A DNA stretch of 64,000 nucleotides from Arthrobacter sp. StoSoilB19 (GCF_019977275.1 NZ_AP024650.1:2728001-2792000), one strand, 5' to 3'; positions 43,424-53,195 are shown, counted from the stretch's first letter. A program made the numbers and translations. Notes: generated by a model from the letters alone, not told the origin.

Positions 43424-44860
43424 CTACAGCAATCCCATGGGGTCGACGGCGGCACCATTGAGCCAGGTTTCGAAGTGGGCGTGGCAACCCGTGGAGTTGC
43501 CGGTGCTGCCGGAGTAGGCAATGAGCTGACCCTGGGAGACCCTCTGCCCATTCGAAACCACGATGCTGGAGTTGTGGTAGTAGATGGTGGTGAGCGTATT
43601 GCCCTGCACCACGCCGTGATCGATCTTGACGCGCCAACCGCCACCATCGGCGGAATTCCAGCCTGAGCTGAAGACCTCACCGGCAGCTGCCGCATACACG
43701 GGCGTGCCGCAGGCTGCGCCAAAGTCGATTCCGGTGTGCATGTATCCACCGGTGCCATAGAAGTCGATGGTTCCCGGCGGGGTGGTGCGGTAGCCAAAAC
43801 CGGAGGTGATGGGGATGCTGCCGTCGAAGGGGTGGCGGAGGCCAAACGCCGACGGCGATCCCGCGGCGGGCGGGACGTACGGCTGCGCGGGCGGGGCCGG
43901 GCGGTTTGCGGCGGCCGCGGCCGCGGCCGCCGCAGCGGCAGCAGCAGCCGCCTGCCTGCGCTGCTCGGCTTCCCAAGCTTCACGGGCCCTGCGGTCGCGT
44001 TCGGCGATCTCGTTGGCCACCTGGTTCTGGTTGGCCTGGACGCCGGCCAACTGGGCCTGGATGCCGGGCTTTGCCGCCTGGAGTTCGGCATCGAGGCGGG
44101 TGGTGTCCGCAATGAGCTGGTCGACTTGGGCCTTCTTGGCCGCAGCCTCGTCGCGGGCGGCCTTCTCCCGCTCCAGGGCGGCGTCGGCCTTGGCCTTGAG
44201 GTCCTTGATCTCAGCTTCGACAGCTTGCAGGCGCGCTTCGGAGTTGACGTTGGTGGCGTTCTGCTGGCTGAGCTTGTCCATGGCTGCGTTCTGGCTGCGC
44301 ATGGCCTGGTCCGCAAGGTCCATGGTCTCGGTCAGGCTGCTGCCGCTGTTGGAGCCGAAGAAGAGCGACAGGTTCGAAGGAACGCCGCCGGATTTGTAGG
44401 CCTGGGTGGCGATCTGCCCAATCAGTTTCTTGGTGTCCGCGATCTTTTGCTTGTCCGTCTCCAGCTGCTGGGTGATCTTGGCCTTGTTCTGCTGGGCCAT
44501 GTCCACGCGGGCCGACAGCGCCTCTACCTCCTTGACAGCCCCGGCTACCCGGCCCTGTGCCTCAAGGAGTGCCTGCTGGGCACCGGGCAACTGTCCCTGG
44601 TAGATCACCAGGTCGCTGGCGGCCTTGGCGATCCGGGAATCGACGAATTCGAGGGATGCCTGGACGCGTGCGGCTTCGGCCTCGAGCGCGGCTTGGCGGT
44701 CTTCGAGGTCGTCGGCGAAAGCGACGGGTGTGGCAAGGGCCATCCCGGCCGAAAGGATGACGGTGAGCACGCCGCTGACGATCCCCAAACGGCGGGCAGC
44801 GGCCCGCCCTCGGCTGTGCCGGGGGCGGGGCAAGGTTTGGTGAATGAGGTTCATGGGCAT
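43424..44860 (-). CDS. M23 family metallopeptidase with coiled coil (EnvC-like)
   Basis: The 478-residue protein has a signal peptide (VLTVILSAGMALATPVAFA), a long coiled coil (about 45-300) rich in Glu/Ala/Gln and interrupted by an Ala-rich run, a Pro-rich linker (about 310-335) and a C-terminal M23/LytM domain. The catalytic pattern is HTGIDFG and HAHFETW. It is probably exported and cleaves peptidoglycan cross-links. The gene follows ftsE-ftsX, and FtsEX activates coiled-coil M23 partners in other bacteria, so this is the likely FtsEX effector. Confidence 0.9.
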   Translation of the reverse strand: MPMNLIHQTLPRPRHSRGRAAARRLGIVSGVLTVILSAGMALATPVAFADDLEDRQAALEAEAARVQASLEFVDSRIAKAASDLVIYQGQLPGAQQALLEAQGRVAGAVKEVEALSARVDMAQQNKAKITQQLETDKQKIADTKKLIGQIATQAYKSGGVPSNLSLFFGSNSGSSLTETMDLADQAMRSQNAAMDKLSQQNATNVNSEARLQAVEAEIKDLKAKADAALEREKAARDEAAAKKAQVDQLIADTTRLDAELQAAKPGIQAQLAGVQANQNQVANEIAERDRRAREAWEAEQRRQAAAAAAAAAAAAAAANRPAPPAQPYVPPAAGSPSAFGLRHPFDGSIPITSGFGYRTTPPGTIDFYGTGGYMHTGIDFGAACGTPVYAAAAGEVFSSGWNSADGGGWRVKIDHGVVQGNTLTTIYYHNSSIVVSNGQRVSQGQLIAYSGSTGNSTGCHAHFETWLNGAAVDPMGLL

Positions 44861-44883
44861 TCCTAGGTCGCGGTGTGCACAGC

Positions 44884-45798
44884 CTAAACGCGCAAATATC
44901 TACGTAAGGTCAAGAGAGACGAAATTCCTGCCAAGGATCCGCCAAGGATTATCAGCGCCGGGGCGATGATCAGGGTCTGCCCGGATGAGATAAAGGCCGT
45001 ATCCGGGTATTGCCGCGACATATAGTCGCCCAGGAAGTATTGCGCTACGGCCCACAGGGTGCCCGAGGCCAGGGCAGCGCCGATGACGGCTGCTATGACG
45101 CCTTCCAGGATGAACGGCAGCTGGATCACGGTTTTTGAGGCACCGACCAGGCGCATGATTCCGGTTTCGCGGCGCCGGCTGAACGCGGAGAGCCTGATGG
45201 TGGTGGCGATCAGCAGGATGGCGCAGACGATCATGACCCCTGCGATGCCGACCGCCACAAGGGACGCACCGTTCATCACCGAGAAGAGGCGTTCGAGGAG
45301 CTGGCGCTGGTCGATCACCGTTTCCACGCCTGGCTGGGAGGAAAACGTCTCGCTGATGATCTGGTACTTTTCCGGGTCCTTCATGTTGATCCGGAACGAT
45401 GCGGGCAGCTGGTCCGGCGTCACGGAATCGACGATCGGAGAGTTCGAAAACTGGTCCTTGAAGTGCTTGTAGGCCTCATCCTTGGACTCGAACTGAAAGT
45501 CGTTGATGTACTGCGCCACGGCCGGGGACTCAAGGAGCGCGTTCAAGCCCTGTTGCTGCTCAGGGGTGACTGGCCCGGAAGCGCAACCCGGCGCCGTCGA
45601 ACCTTCACTGCAAAGGAAGATCGCCACCTGGACCTTGTCGTACCAGTAGCCCTTCATCTGGTTGATCTGCATCTGCAGCATTCCGGCCGCACCCACGAAG
45701 GTGAGGGACACGAACGTCACCAGGATGACCGAGACCACCATGGAAAGGTTGCGGCGCAGCCCGCTGCCGATTTCCGAAAGGATGAATGCGAGCCTCAC
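44884..45798 (-). CDS. ftsX: Cell division ABC permease-like protein FtsX
   Basis: The 304-residue protein has one N-terminal helix (residues about 22-42), a large extracytoplasmic domain with a Cys pair ([10 protein letters not shown]), and three C-terminal helices with the Fts[16 protein letters not shown] motif. FtsX relays ATP hydrolysis by FtsE to peptidoglycan hydrolases during division. It overlaps ftsE by 4 bp and is followed by the M23 gene. Confidence 0.96.
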   Translation of the reverse strand: MRLAFILSEIGSGLRRNLSMVVSVILVTFVSLTFVGAAGMLQMQINQMKGYWYDKVQVAIFLCSEGSTAPGCASGPVTPEQQQGLNALLESPAVAQYINDFQFESKDEAYKHFKDQFSNSPIVDSVTPDQLPASFRINMKDPEKYQIISETFSSQPGVETVIDQRQLLERLFSVMNGASLVAVGIAGVMIVCAILLIATTIRLSAFSRRRETGIMRLVGASKTVIQLPFILEGVIAAVIGAALASGTLWAVAQYFLGDYMSRQYPDTAFISSGQTLIIAPALIILGGSLAGISSLLTLRRYLRV

Positions 45799-46583
45799 CG
45801 CTGGGCCTCGCCTTCAGCGCCGTTGCCCGGCAGGCCGCCGTCGGGCGTTTCCCTGCCACTGGCGTCCTTAAGGCGCCTGGACTGGCCGACGACGGGAATC
45901 ATCGAGGTGTACAAGGCCTTGGCTTCGTCGCGGATCACCACGCCGTTCCTGAGTTCGACCACCCGTTTGCGCATTTCGTTGACGATGTCGTCATCGTGGG
46001 TGGCCATCACCACGGTGGTTCCGTTCTGGTTGATCTTGTCCAGGACGCCCATGATTCCCATGGACGTGGTGGGGTCCAGGTTTCCGGTGGGTTCGTCCGC
46101 GAGGAGGATCCCGGGCCGGTTGACCACGGCACGCGCGATGGCCACGCGCTGTTGCTCGCCGCCGGACAGCTCGTGCGGCATGCGGTGTTCCTTGCCTTCG
46201 AGGCCGACGGTCTTCAGGACCTCCGGGACGGTGTCGCGGATGACGCTGCGGCTCTTGCCGATGACCTGCATGGCGAACGCCACGTTGGCGAAGACATTCT
46301 TTTGGGGCAGGAGGCGGAAGTCCTGGAACACGACGCCGATGCCCCGGCGGAGGCGCGGAACACGCCAACTGGAAATCTTCGCGACGTTTTGGCCCGCCAC
46401 GTAAACAGCGCCGGAGGTGGCGCGGTCTTCCTTCAGCACCAGGCGGAGGAAGGTGGATTTTCCGGAGCCGGACGCACCGACAAGGAAGGCGAATTCGCCG
46501 CGGTCAATCTCAAGGGTGACAGAGTCCAGCGCCGGACGGGCTTTCTGGTCGTAAACCTTGGTGACATTTTCGAATCGGATCAT
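45795..46583 (-). CDS. ftsE: Cell division ATP-binding protein FtsE
   Basis: The 262-residue ABC ATPase has Walker [10 protein letters not shown], signature LSGGEQQRV and Walker [14 protein letters not shown]. The ATG at 46583 begins [13 protein letters not shown], the usual FtsE N-terminus; the longer frame to 46649 is not. The C-terminus after about 225 has an extension. It pairs with FtsX at the divisome. Confidence 0.96.
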   Translation of the reverse strand: MIRFENVTKVYDQKARPALDSVTLEIDRGEFAFLVGASGSGKSTFLRLVLKEDRATSGAVYVAGQNVAKISSWRVPRLRRGIGVVFQDFRLLPQKNVFANVAFAMQVIGKSRSVIRDTVPEVLKTVGLEGKEHRMPHELSGGEQQRVAIARAVVNRPGILLADEPTGNLDPTTSMGIMGVLDKINQNGTTVVMATHDDDIVNEMRKRVVELRNGVVIRDEAKALYTSMIPVVGQSRRLKDASGRETPDGGLPGNGAEGEAQR

Positions 46584-46770
46584 GGCCCTAAGTACCCTGC
46601 AGGGCATGGCTGATTCTTGTGATGCAGCCCAGTTCTGCAGCCGGTGCACGGGTTTTCGTTTGGGGAAAGTAGGGCCCCGGCCCCTCGACTATACGCAGGG
46701 TCCCCCGTGCTTCGACCTGCTTTCGGGGGCGTGTCGCTGGATCAGCTGCAGGACGGCGGGGCCGGCAGGC

Positions 46771-47886
46771 CTACTTTTCGGCGTTGCGGTTGTCAGTACG
46801 CCAGCGGATGCCCGCATCGATGAAGTCGTCAATCTCGCCGTCGAACACTGCGGACGTGTTGCCCACTTCGTGCTCGGTGCGCAGGTCCTTCACCATTTGA
46901 TACGGGTTCAGAACGTAGGAGCGCATCTGGTCACCCCACGAAGCTTTAACATCGCCGGCCAGCGCCTTCTTCTCCGCATCCTCCTGCTCCTTCTTCAGCA
47001 GCAGGAGCCGGGACTGCAGCACGCGCATGGCGGCGGCGCGGTTCTGCAGCTGCGATTTCTCGTTTTGCATGGAAACCACCGTGCCGGTCGGGATGTGGGT
47101 GAGGCGGACGGCGGAGTCCGTGGTGTTGACCGACTGGCCGCCGGGGCCCGACGAACGGAACACGTCCACCCTGATTTCGTTGTCCGGGATGTCGATGGAG
47201 TCCGTCTGCTCGATCAGCGGAATGACTTCCACGGCGGCAAAGGACGTCTGGCGGCGGCCCTGGTTGTCGAACGGGCTGATCCTGACGAGACGGTGGGTTC
47301 CGGCTTCCACGCTGAGCGTGCCGTACGCGTAGGGAGCCTTCACCTCGAAGGTGGCCGACTTGAGCCCGGCCTCCTCCGCGTAGGACGTGTCCATGACGGT
47401 GGTGGGGTAGCCGTGCCGCTCGGCCCACCGGAGGTACATGCGCATCAGCATCTCGGCGAAGTCTGCGGCGTCCACACCTCCCGCGCCGGCGCGGATGGAG
47501 ACCACGGCTTCGCGTTCGTCGTACTCGCCGGACAGCAGGGTGACCACTTCCAGGTCCTTGAGGGCTTTCCTAATGGACTCAAGTTCTGTCGCGGCCTCCC
47601 CCATCGAGTCCGCGTCGTCCTCGTCCTGCCCAAGCTCAACGAGGACTTCAAGGTCGTCGATCCGGGATGCCAGGCTGGTGAGTCGCTCCAGTTCGGACTG
47701 GCGGTGGGAAAGCCGGGAGGTGATTTTCTGCGCGGCCGCGGGGTCGTCCCAAAGGTCCGGCTCCCCTGCCCGCTCGCTGAGTTCGGCGATGTCTTCCTTG
47801 AGTGTCTCCACGTCGCTGACGCGTTCAATGGACTCGTAGGTGGCGCGCAGCGCCCGGATTTCAGCGGAAAAATCAATATTGGCCAT
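46771..47886 (-). CDS. prfB: Peptide chain release factor 2
   Basis: The 371-residue factor has the stop-codon-recognising SPF motif (RISPFDNQ), the GGQ motif (GPGGQSVN) that triggers peptidyl-tRNA hydrolysis, and a complete N-terminal domain. It terminates at UGA and UAA. The frame is continuous from ATG to stop, so there is no programmed +1 frameshift. The prfB-ftsE-ftsX-M23-smpB-ssrA order is the common actinobacterial arrangement. Confidence 0.97.
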   Translation of the reverse strand: MANIDFSAEIRALRATYESIERVSDVETLKEDIAELSERAGEPDLWDDPAAAQKITSRLSHRQSELERLTSLASRIDDLEVLVELGQDEDDADSMGEAATELESIRKALKDLEVVTLLSGEYDEREAVVSIRAGAGGVDAADFAEMLMRMYLRWAERHGYPTTVMDTSYAEEAGLKSATFEVKAPYAYGTLSVEAGTHRLVRISPFDNQGRRQTSFAAVEVIPLIEQTDSIDIPDNEIRVDVFRSSGPGGQSVNTTDSAVRLTHIPTGTVVSMQNEKSQLQNRAAAMRVLQSRLLLLKKEQEDAEKKALAGDVKASWGDQMRSYVLNPYQMVKDLRTEHEVGNTSAVFDGEIDDFIDAGIRWRTDNRNAEK

Positions 47887-47959
47887 GGTTGTTTAAGCCT
47901 ACGCTATGGAGCGGTACGGCCCGGCGCTGCCAGGATCATTGGCTCAGCGGGTGCATGAC

Positions 47960-48406
47960 TCAGCGGGTCAGGCGTGAGCGGGCGGTGGACGTCGCTTCGA
48001 TTCGGATGCCATCAGGGACAAGGAAGTTCACCACAGGTGGGTGCACGTCTGCCGTGAGGACCACAACGGCGGTGGAACCGTCAGGTGTACCCGTTGTAGC
48101 GGCGACGGCGAGGCCTGAGAAACGCTGCGAGGCTGGGCTCCTCGAGACGAAGTCGGCAGCTACATTGCGGACGCGCGCGGGATTAAGGACAGCCGAGGGG
48201 CTTCCACCCTGGGATGTGACTTCTCCCAGGGTGTAGCTGTCGGCCGCCGCAAGCGACGCCCCGTCTGCCAGGGACAGCAGGCGCTTGTGCTCCAGATAGA
48301 CGGCAGATATGCCGACGACGACCGTCGCCACCAGAAGTGCCAGGGTGATGTAGCCGAGAATCATCACCATGACCTGGCCGCTCTGGTCCGATTCCCGGCG
48401 TTTCAC
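47960..48406 (-). CDS. TadG-like pilus assembly membrane protein
   Basis: The 148-residue protein starts MKRRESDQSGQVMVMILGY and has one N-terminal helix (about 14-38). An extracytoplasmic segment follows with LADGASLAAADSYTLG, the pattern of the TadE/G-like (Tad-N) family. It is the last gene of the tad cluster and likely anchors or stabilises the pilus. Its start overlaps the preceding gene by 4 bp. Confidence 0.82.
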   Translation of the reverse strand: MKRRESDQSGQVMVMILGYITLALLVATVVVGISAVYLEHKRLLSLADGASLAAADSYTLGEVTSQGGSPSAVLNPARVRNVAADFVSRSPASQRFSGLAVAATTGTPDGSTAVVVLTADVHPPVVNFLVPDGIRIEATSTARSRLTR

Positions 48407-49080
48407 CGGTACCGGCCTACCAATTGGGTGGAAGACGCCTCAACCTCCGTGGCTGATAATCCGTCGGCGAACGGAATGAACGGCAGCGGTACGCTCAGGC
48501 TTACGGTGACAGTCACCGTGGTTCCGGCGGCCTGGCAGTCAGCAGGGTTGCAGGTCGTGGCCATGCGGGCCCTGTCTGCCTGGTGCCCGAAGTCGGAAAG
48601 GGCGAGGGCCACGGCCTGCTCCGCAGCTGCCTGGGCTGTGGAGGAATCCGGCTGTGCCACATAAACCTTCGCCGCCTGGTCCGCGGCACCCACCACAGCG
48701 AAGGAACCGCCCTGGATTTGCCCGACGGTGATCACGAAGTACACCAGCGGGACCATCAGCAGAAGTGCAAGGAACGTGAACTCGACTACCGCACTTCCTT
48801 GCTCGTGTCCGCTCCCCTGCTCCTCATGCACAAAGCCCTGCTGCTGGTGCTCCCCGCGAGCAGGCCTGGGGCAGTGGGATGGGTCGCCCACGTGCGTGCC
48901 CCCGGCACGCTCCCTGCAGAGCACTTCTGCCACGCGGGCCGTGACCAGGAACAGATTGGAACCGGCCTGTGCGCTGGAGCGGGACTGGGCACTGGAACAG
49001 GACTGCGCACTGGCGCGGGGTGGTCCGTCGGGGTGGGGCAACGGGCTGGCGCTGAACGGATCAAGGCTGGACAGCCGCAT
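48403..49080 (-). CDS. TadE-like protein with an unusual long N-terminal region
   Basis: The 225-residue protein has the TadE core GSAVVEFTFLALLLMVPLVYF (split: GSAVVEF then the helix) at about residues 95-115 and an extracytoplasmic domain with CNPADC. Before it are about 94 hydrophilic residues, including three SAQSxS-type hexapeptide repeats (residues 24-41). Usual TadE proteins have only a 15-20-residue leader. The ATG at 49080 has a GGAGG site 9 bp upstream, so the extension is likely translated. It overlaps the previous tadE by 20 bp. Confidence 0.8.
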   Translation of the reverse strand: MRLSSLDPFSASPLPHPDGPPRASAQSCSSAQSRSSAQAGSNLFLVTARVAEVLCRERAGGTHVGDPSHCPRPARGEHQQQGFVHEEQGSGHEQGSAVVEFTFLALLLMVPLVYFVITVGQIQGGSFAVVGAADQAAKVYVAQPDSSTAQAAAEQAVALALSDFGHQADRARMATTCNPADCQAAGTTVTVTVSLSVPLPFIPFADGLSATEVEASSTQLVGRYR

Positions 49081-49474
49081 GCCCTTTCACCTCCAGCAGG
49101 TCCCGGGGCCCAATCAGACCGATGACCGGCATTGGGGACCGGACAGTCACTTCCAGGGTGCGCATCCCCTGGACAGTTACTTCCTGCGTACTGACCTGGT
49201 CAGCAAAGCCTTCGTTCAGGGCCATGCTGATGAGGCTGCGGGTCCGCTCTTGCGCGTCGGCGGCATTGCGGTCAGCGAGTGTGCCGTACCGGGCACCAGA
49301 GGCAGCAGCATCAATAAGTGTGTTCCGGACATGCAGAACCAGGGTCAGCTGAATAATCGCAAGGAAGAACATCGTCAGCAACCCGCCAACCAGGACGAAG
49401 TCCACCACGGCTGAACCCCGCTCGCCCGGCCTGGGCAGCACTGGCTGCACGGGTCCGTGAGCGGACGGCAGCAT
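49061..49474 (-). CDS. tadE: TadE-family pilus assembly protein
   Basis: The 137-residue protein has the TadE signature ERGSAVVDFVLVGGLL at about residues 18-33, leading into a single helix. A conserved RNTLIDAAASGARYGT follows. TadE proteins are pseudopilin-like, processed and required for Flp pilus assembly. Start ATG 3 bp after the preceding small gene. Confidence 0.9.
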   Translation of the reverse strand: MLPSAHGPVQPVLPRPGERGSAVVDFVLVGGLLTMFFLAIIQLTLVLHVRNTLIDAAASGARYGTLADRNAADAQERTRSLISMALNEGFADQVSTQEVTVQGMRTLEVTVRSPMPVIGLIGPRDLLEVKGHAAVQP

Positions 49475-49477
49475 GGT

Positions 49478-49774
49478 TCAGTTCCCCACCTTGTCCATTG
49501 CCTGGTTGAACATGGCCTCCAAGGCGGGGCCCGCGAGCGCCAGCAGGGCTGCAACCAAGACCGCGGACATCAGGGTTATCATCACCCATCCCGGAACGTC
49601 ACCTCGTTCAGGGTTATCGTTACCGATGGTCGGAGGCACCTGAAGGTCTTCCCTGCCTTCGGTGTACTGTGCACCGATAGGACGCCCCCTCCCGGCTGTC
49701 GCGGGCACCTTGAGCTGCAGTAGAGCGGCAAGGCCAAGAAGCAGCAGTGCACAGCGGGTTCCCATGGTTTTCAT
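49478..49774 (-). CDS. Small secreted or membrane protein with pilin-like C-terminal helix
   Basis: The 98-residue protein has an N-terminal signal-like segment (RCALLLLGLAALLQL), a polar middle (about 28-58) and a C-terminal helix in GDVPGWVMITLMSAVLVAAL, ending in an amphipathic FNQAMDKVGN. The position in a tad cluster and the C-terminal helix suggest a Flp-like pilin or pseudopilin. It lacks the canonical G/xxxxE(Y) processing site, and the prepilin leader is replaced by a Sec-type segment. Assignment is tentative. Confidence 0.6.
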   Translation of the reverse strand: MKTMGTRCALLLLGLAALLQLKVPATAGRGRPIGAQYTEGREDLQVPPTIGNDNPERGDVPGWVMITLMSAVLVAALLALAGPALEAMFNQAMDKVGN

Positions 49775-49850
49775 CTTGAGTCCTATTCCTGGTTCCTAAG
49801 GTGGGCTTTAACTAATGGCAGCGGGTCCGGGCTTCGGGTCTTTCTCCCCA

Positions 49851-50792
49851 TCAGAAGCCCAGGTTGATGGCGGCCAGGCCGGGGAAGACAGCAAACACCA
49901 CGGTCAGGGGAAGCACCCCGAAAACCAGGGGCACCATCATTGCGATTTCCTTTTTCCCGGCAGCTTCCATCAGGTCCCGCTTGGCCGAATCGCGGACGTC
50001 CTGCGCCTGCGCGCGAAGCACGTCCGCAAGGGGTGTTCCTCTTTCCACCGCAACGATGATGCCGTCAACAAACCTGACCAGCGGCGCAAGGTCGGTGCGC
50101 CCAGAGAACTCCTGCATTGCCAGAATCAGCGGCTTGCCGGCCCTGGTCTCCGCGAGGATCTTCGAAAATTCCTTGGACAGCTCACCGTTGGCACTCCTGC
50201 AGACGCGATCCAATGCGCCTGTTGCGCTCTCCCCTGCGCCGACGGCCAGGGCCATCAGTTCGGCAAGGCTGGGAAACTCGGCCATCATCCGCGCTTCCCG
50301 CCGGCGGACCTGGGCGCCAAGCCAGTAGTCCCGCAACACAAAACCCGCTGCAGTACTGCCGATAATTACCGCCGCTGCCAAGAGCGGGCTGAACCTGCCC
50401 GCTGCGGCTCCAATGAGCATGAAAGTCGCTGAGAGGACAAAACCCGCAGCAGCCCACAGCAACTGTTCAGCGCGGAAGTCGATGGCAGACTTGTTGATTC
50501 CTGCCTGGGCCAGCCGCCGGCCCGTGGCACCAGGCGTGGGGTTCAGTCTTCCCAACGCGGACAGCCAGTCCCGGAAGACGGGACGGAAAATTCGTTCGAG
50601 GGGGCCGAAAGGTGTCAGGTTCTGCTCGCCGGCGTGCAGGAGCCTCGACTCCAGGTTTTGCGACTTAAGTTGGGGCTCTATGCGTTGGGAAAGCGTCAGG
50701 GCGCGCATGGGAGGTGACCGGAAGATCACGAGCCACAAACCAAGGCCAAGGCCGATACCGCAGATTACTGCTGCAGGCGGGATGACGATCAT
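49851..50792 (-). CDS. tadC: Type II secretion F-family protein TadC
   Basis: The 313-residue membrane protein has an N-terminal helix (VICGIGLGLGLWLVI), a cytoplasmic region, central helices and the T2SSF domain (FPSLAELMALAVGAGES to about 285). It is the inner-membrane platform of the Tad pilus with TadB. The ATG at 50792 overlaps the tadB stop (ATGA); the longer frame to 50993 would run into tadB. Confidence 0.92.
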   Translation of the reverse strand: MIVIPPAAVICGIGLGLGLWLVIFRSPPMRALTLSQRIEPQLKSQNLESRLLHAGEQNLTPFGPLERIFRPVFRDWLSALGRLNPTPGATGRRLAQAGINKSAIDFRAEQLLWAAAGFVLSATFMLIGAAAGRFSPLLAAAVIIGSTAAGFVLRDYWLGAQVRRREARMMAEFPSLAELMALAVGAGESATGALDRVCRSANGELSKEFSKILAETRAGKPLILAMQEFSGRTDLAPLVRFVDGIIVAVERGTPLADVLRAQAQDVRDSAKRDLMEAAGKKEIAMMVPLVFGVLPLTVVFAVFPGLAAINLGF

Positions 50793-51646
50793 CGGAGCAC
50801 CCTTTCGTCCTGTGGTAGGGCCCCGATCTTCAACATCACCGTGTAGCAAACAAGCGAGACCACCAAGCCGCCGAGCAGGACTGCGGCGCCCATAGGCGTG
50901 TTGTAGGCCTGGATCGCCTCCGGCCTGCTGGCAAGCAGGATCATCACGATCCAGGGTGCCGCGACGGCAAGCCGGGCGGCATTGATGGTCCACGACTGCC
51001 GCGCCTCGAGCTCGCTGCGGGTCCGGGCATTCTCCCGCAGGAATTCCGCCAAGGTGCCCAGGAGCTTCCCCAGGTCCGAACCGCCTACCTCCCGGGTCAG
51101 CCGGAGCGCTTCGACGATGCGGTCGGCCACCGGGTCAGCCAATCGCTGCTTCAACTTGTTTAGAGACCCATCAAACTGGCCTCCGGCGCGATAGTCAGCG
51201 CCGAACTCACGAAAAATGGGCCGCAATTCCTCAGGTCCCTTTTCTCCAAGCTGAATGAGGGCCTCGGGCAGGGGCAGGCCCGCACGGATCGCAGAGCGCA
51301 GATGATCCACGACGTCAGGCCAGAGTTGGCGCAGCAGGGCCGTCCTCTTTTTGGCCCGCCACCTGAGGATGGTGATGGGAAGCCATGTGCCGAAAAGTCC
51401 GAAGCAGCCGGCAATGGGCCACGAATGGCTAAGCCCGTAGAACACCAGTGCTACAAAAACCCCGAGGCCCAAGCAAGTACCGGCCAAACCGCGGGCTGAG
51501 ACCCTGTCGACCCCGGCAACCGCGAGCAGGTCAGCCAGGTGGCCGGGCTTTCGCACGCGGTTCCCGTGGTCCGGCGTTTCCCAACAGGACCACCAAATGA
51601 GGAAGAGGCCCATCCCTAGCGCCGCCCCCATCAGCGCCGGGATCAT
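50789..51646 (-). CDS. tadB: Type II secretion F-family protein TadB
   Basis: The 285-residue protein has two N-terminal helices and the T2SSF domain with LPLPEALIQLGEKG and LTREVGGSDLGKLLGTLAEFL, and ends in two further helices. It forms the platform that couples the CpaF ATPase to pilin assembly. It overlaps cpaF by 4 bp and tadC by 4 bp. Confidence 0.93.
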   Translation of the reverse strand: MIPALMGAALGMGLFLIWWSCWETPDHGNRVRKPGHLADLLAVAGVDRVSARGLAGTCLGLGVFVALVFYGLSHSWPIAGCFGLFGTWLPITILRWRAKKRTALLRQLWPDVVDHLRSAIRAGLPLPEALIQLGEKGPEELRPIFREFGADYRAGGQFDGSLNKLKQRLADPVADRIVEALRLTREVGGSDLGKLLGTLAEFLRENARTRSELEARQSWTINAARLAVAAPWIVMILLASRPEAIQAYNTPMGAAVLLGGLVVSLVCYTVMLKIGALPQDERVLR

Positions 51647-52866
51647 CGCGGATCCAGCAGCGTGGCGAGGTCGTATCCTGCCCGCGAAAACTTCTCAGCT
51701 GCCGGCATGGCGTTGGCCCGTGGTTGCAGGATTCCATTCTCCAGGGCGAAAACCAGTGACGACTCGATGATGCCGTTTTCCACGCGGCGCCCCAACGATA
51801 GGATTTGGGTCACTTGCCGACGCCCATCGGGATGCCTGCTGCAGTGCACTACAAGGTCGATGCAGGATGCAACGGTGGGGACCACGAACGCACTGGAGAT
51901 GTTGTCCCCCGCCAGCAGCGGCAACGTGCAGATCTTGGTCACAGCATCGTGCGCCGAGTTCGCATGGACGGTGCACATTCCGGGCAGGCCACTGTTAAGG
52001 GCAATCAGCATGTCCAGGCTCTCGGCTTCCCGCACCTCCCCTACCACCAGCCGGTCCGGACGCATCCGCAACGCTTCCTTGACCAGGCGACGGAGTGGAA
52101 TTTCGCCCTCACCTTCGAGGTTCGGCTGCCGGCACTGCAGACCCACCACGTCCCGGAGCGGAAACTGAAGTTCAAAGATCTCCTCGACCGTGATGACACG
52201 CTCCCGGCTACCTATGCTCGCCGCCAGACAGTTCAGCATGGTTGTCTTGCCTGCCTGGGTGGCCCCCGACACAAGGATGTTGAGGCCACTGGACACCGCT
52301 GCGCCGAGAAATCGTGCCGACTGCGGTGTCAGCGTTCCCAACTCGACCAGGTGTTCCAGTCGGCTGGCCTTCACGACGAATTTGCGGATGTTCACGGCCC
52401 AGTGCCGGCGGGTTACATCCGGAATGACTACGTGGAGCCTGGATCCGTCCGGCAGTGCCGCGTCCACAAAAGGGGACGACATGTCCAGCCTCCTGCCGGA
52501 GCTTTTGAGCATGCGTTCTACGAGGTCACGCACGTGTTGCTCGGAGAGGCTCAGCGAGGTCAGCTCTGACTCCCCGTTGCGTGCCACATATATTTCGTTT
52601 GGCGCGTTGAGCCAGATCTCTTCTATTGAAGGATCGTCGAGGAGTGGCTGGAGCACTCCAAAGCCGGCTACGGCATCGAACAGGAACCTACGGGCAGCAT
52701 CCAACGGGCCAAGGGGTGGAAGAGGCCCCATCAGGGCGCGCTCGTCATAGTCAGTGACGGCTGCTTCCACCAGCCTACGGACCTCTCCTGCCTGCCTCAG
52801 TGGGTCCAGCCCACGACGGCGGATGAGCTCGCGGACTTCGTCCTCGACAATTCCCAGCGCGTCCAT
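51643..52866 (-). CDS. cpaF: CpaF/TadA-family pilus assembly ATPase
   Basis: The 407-residue secretion ATPase has Walker A GATQAGKTT, the Asp-box and Walker B region (RMRPDRLVVGEVREAESLD) and the His-box TVHANSAHDA. It powers Tad pilus extension. The ATG at 52866 has a GGGGGAA ribosome site; an upstream ATG at 52878 is an alternative. It is the first gene of the cluster. No TadZ/CpaE or prepilin peptidase is in the window. Confidence 0.94.
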   Translation of the reverse strand: MDALGIVEDEVRELIRRRGLDPLRQAGEVRRLVEAAVTDYDERALMGPLPPLGPLDAARRFLFDAVAGFGVLQPLLDDPSIEEIWLNAPNEIYVARNGESELTSLSLSEQHVRDLVERMLKSSGRRLDMSSPFVDAALPDGSRLHVVIPDVTRRHWAVNIRKFVVKASRLEHLVELGTLTPQSARFLGAAVSSGLNILVSGATQAGKTTMLNCLAASIGSRERVITVEEIFELQFPLRDVVGLQCRQPNLEGEGEIPLRRLVKEALRMRPDRLVVGEVREAESLDMLIALNSGLPGMCTVHANSAHDAVTKICTLPLLAGDNISSAFVVPTVASCIDLVVHCSRHPDGRRQVTQILSLGRRVENGIIESSLVFALENGILQPRANAMPAAEKFSRAGYDLATLLDPR

Positions 52867-53195
52867 ATGTTCCCCCATACAACTGCCGCCCCCAGCGGAG
52901 GCAGTTCGACTGGGTACAGCTTAAGTAGAGGGTCCTGCCGCAACAAGTCATTCAGCACTCCTGTGGATAACTGACGACCCTCAAGATTCCCCTTAGTAGG
53001 GCTCAAGATTTCGCTTCGAAGACCACAGGATTCACATAAGTAACACCAGAATCACTGGTTGCGCCAGTAACACTGGTGCTATGGTGAGCGCGTTATTTAT
53101 CGAAATAGCACTATCAGGTGCCTTCCTGGGGGAAATCACCTGAGCAGTATCCAAAGAGGCGCTTGGGGGAGCGCCGCATTGTCTCCGGAGCACAT
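52867..53195. promoter_or_regulatory. Divergent regulatory region between cpaF and the lysozyme gene, with short inverted repeats
   Basis: The 329-bp region has no coding frame of note. It contains ACCAG/CTGGT arms at 53045-53049 and 53055-53059, CCAGT/ACTGG at 53064-53068 and 53072-53076, and TATTT/AAATA at 53094-53098 and 53103-53107. The element AGTAACAC occurs twice (near 53040 and 53067). A cluster of related palindromes 90-150 bp upstream of the lysozyme gene suggests a regulator site; none is assigned. Confidence 0.45.

Noticed and set aside
46771-47886. Programmed +1 frameshift in prfB
   Set aside because: The frame is continuous from ATG to stop with intact SPF and GGQ motifs, so no frameshift is needed.
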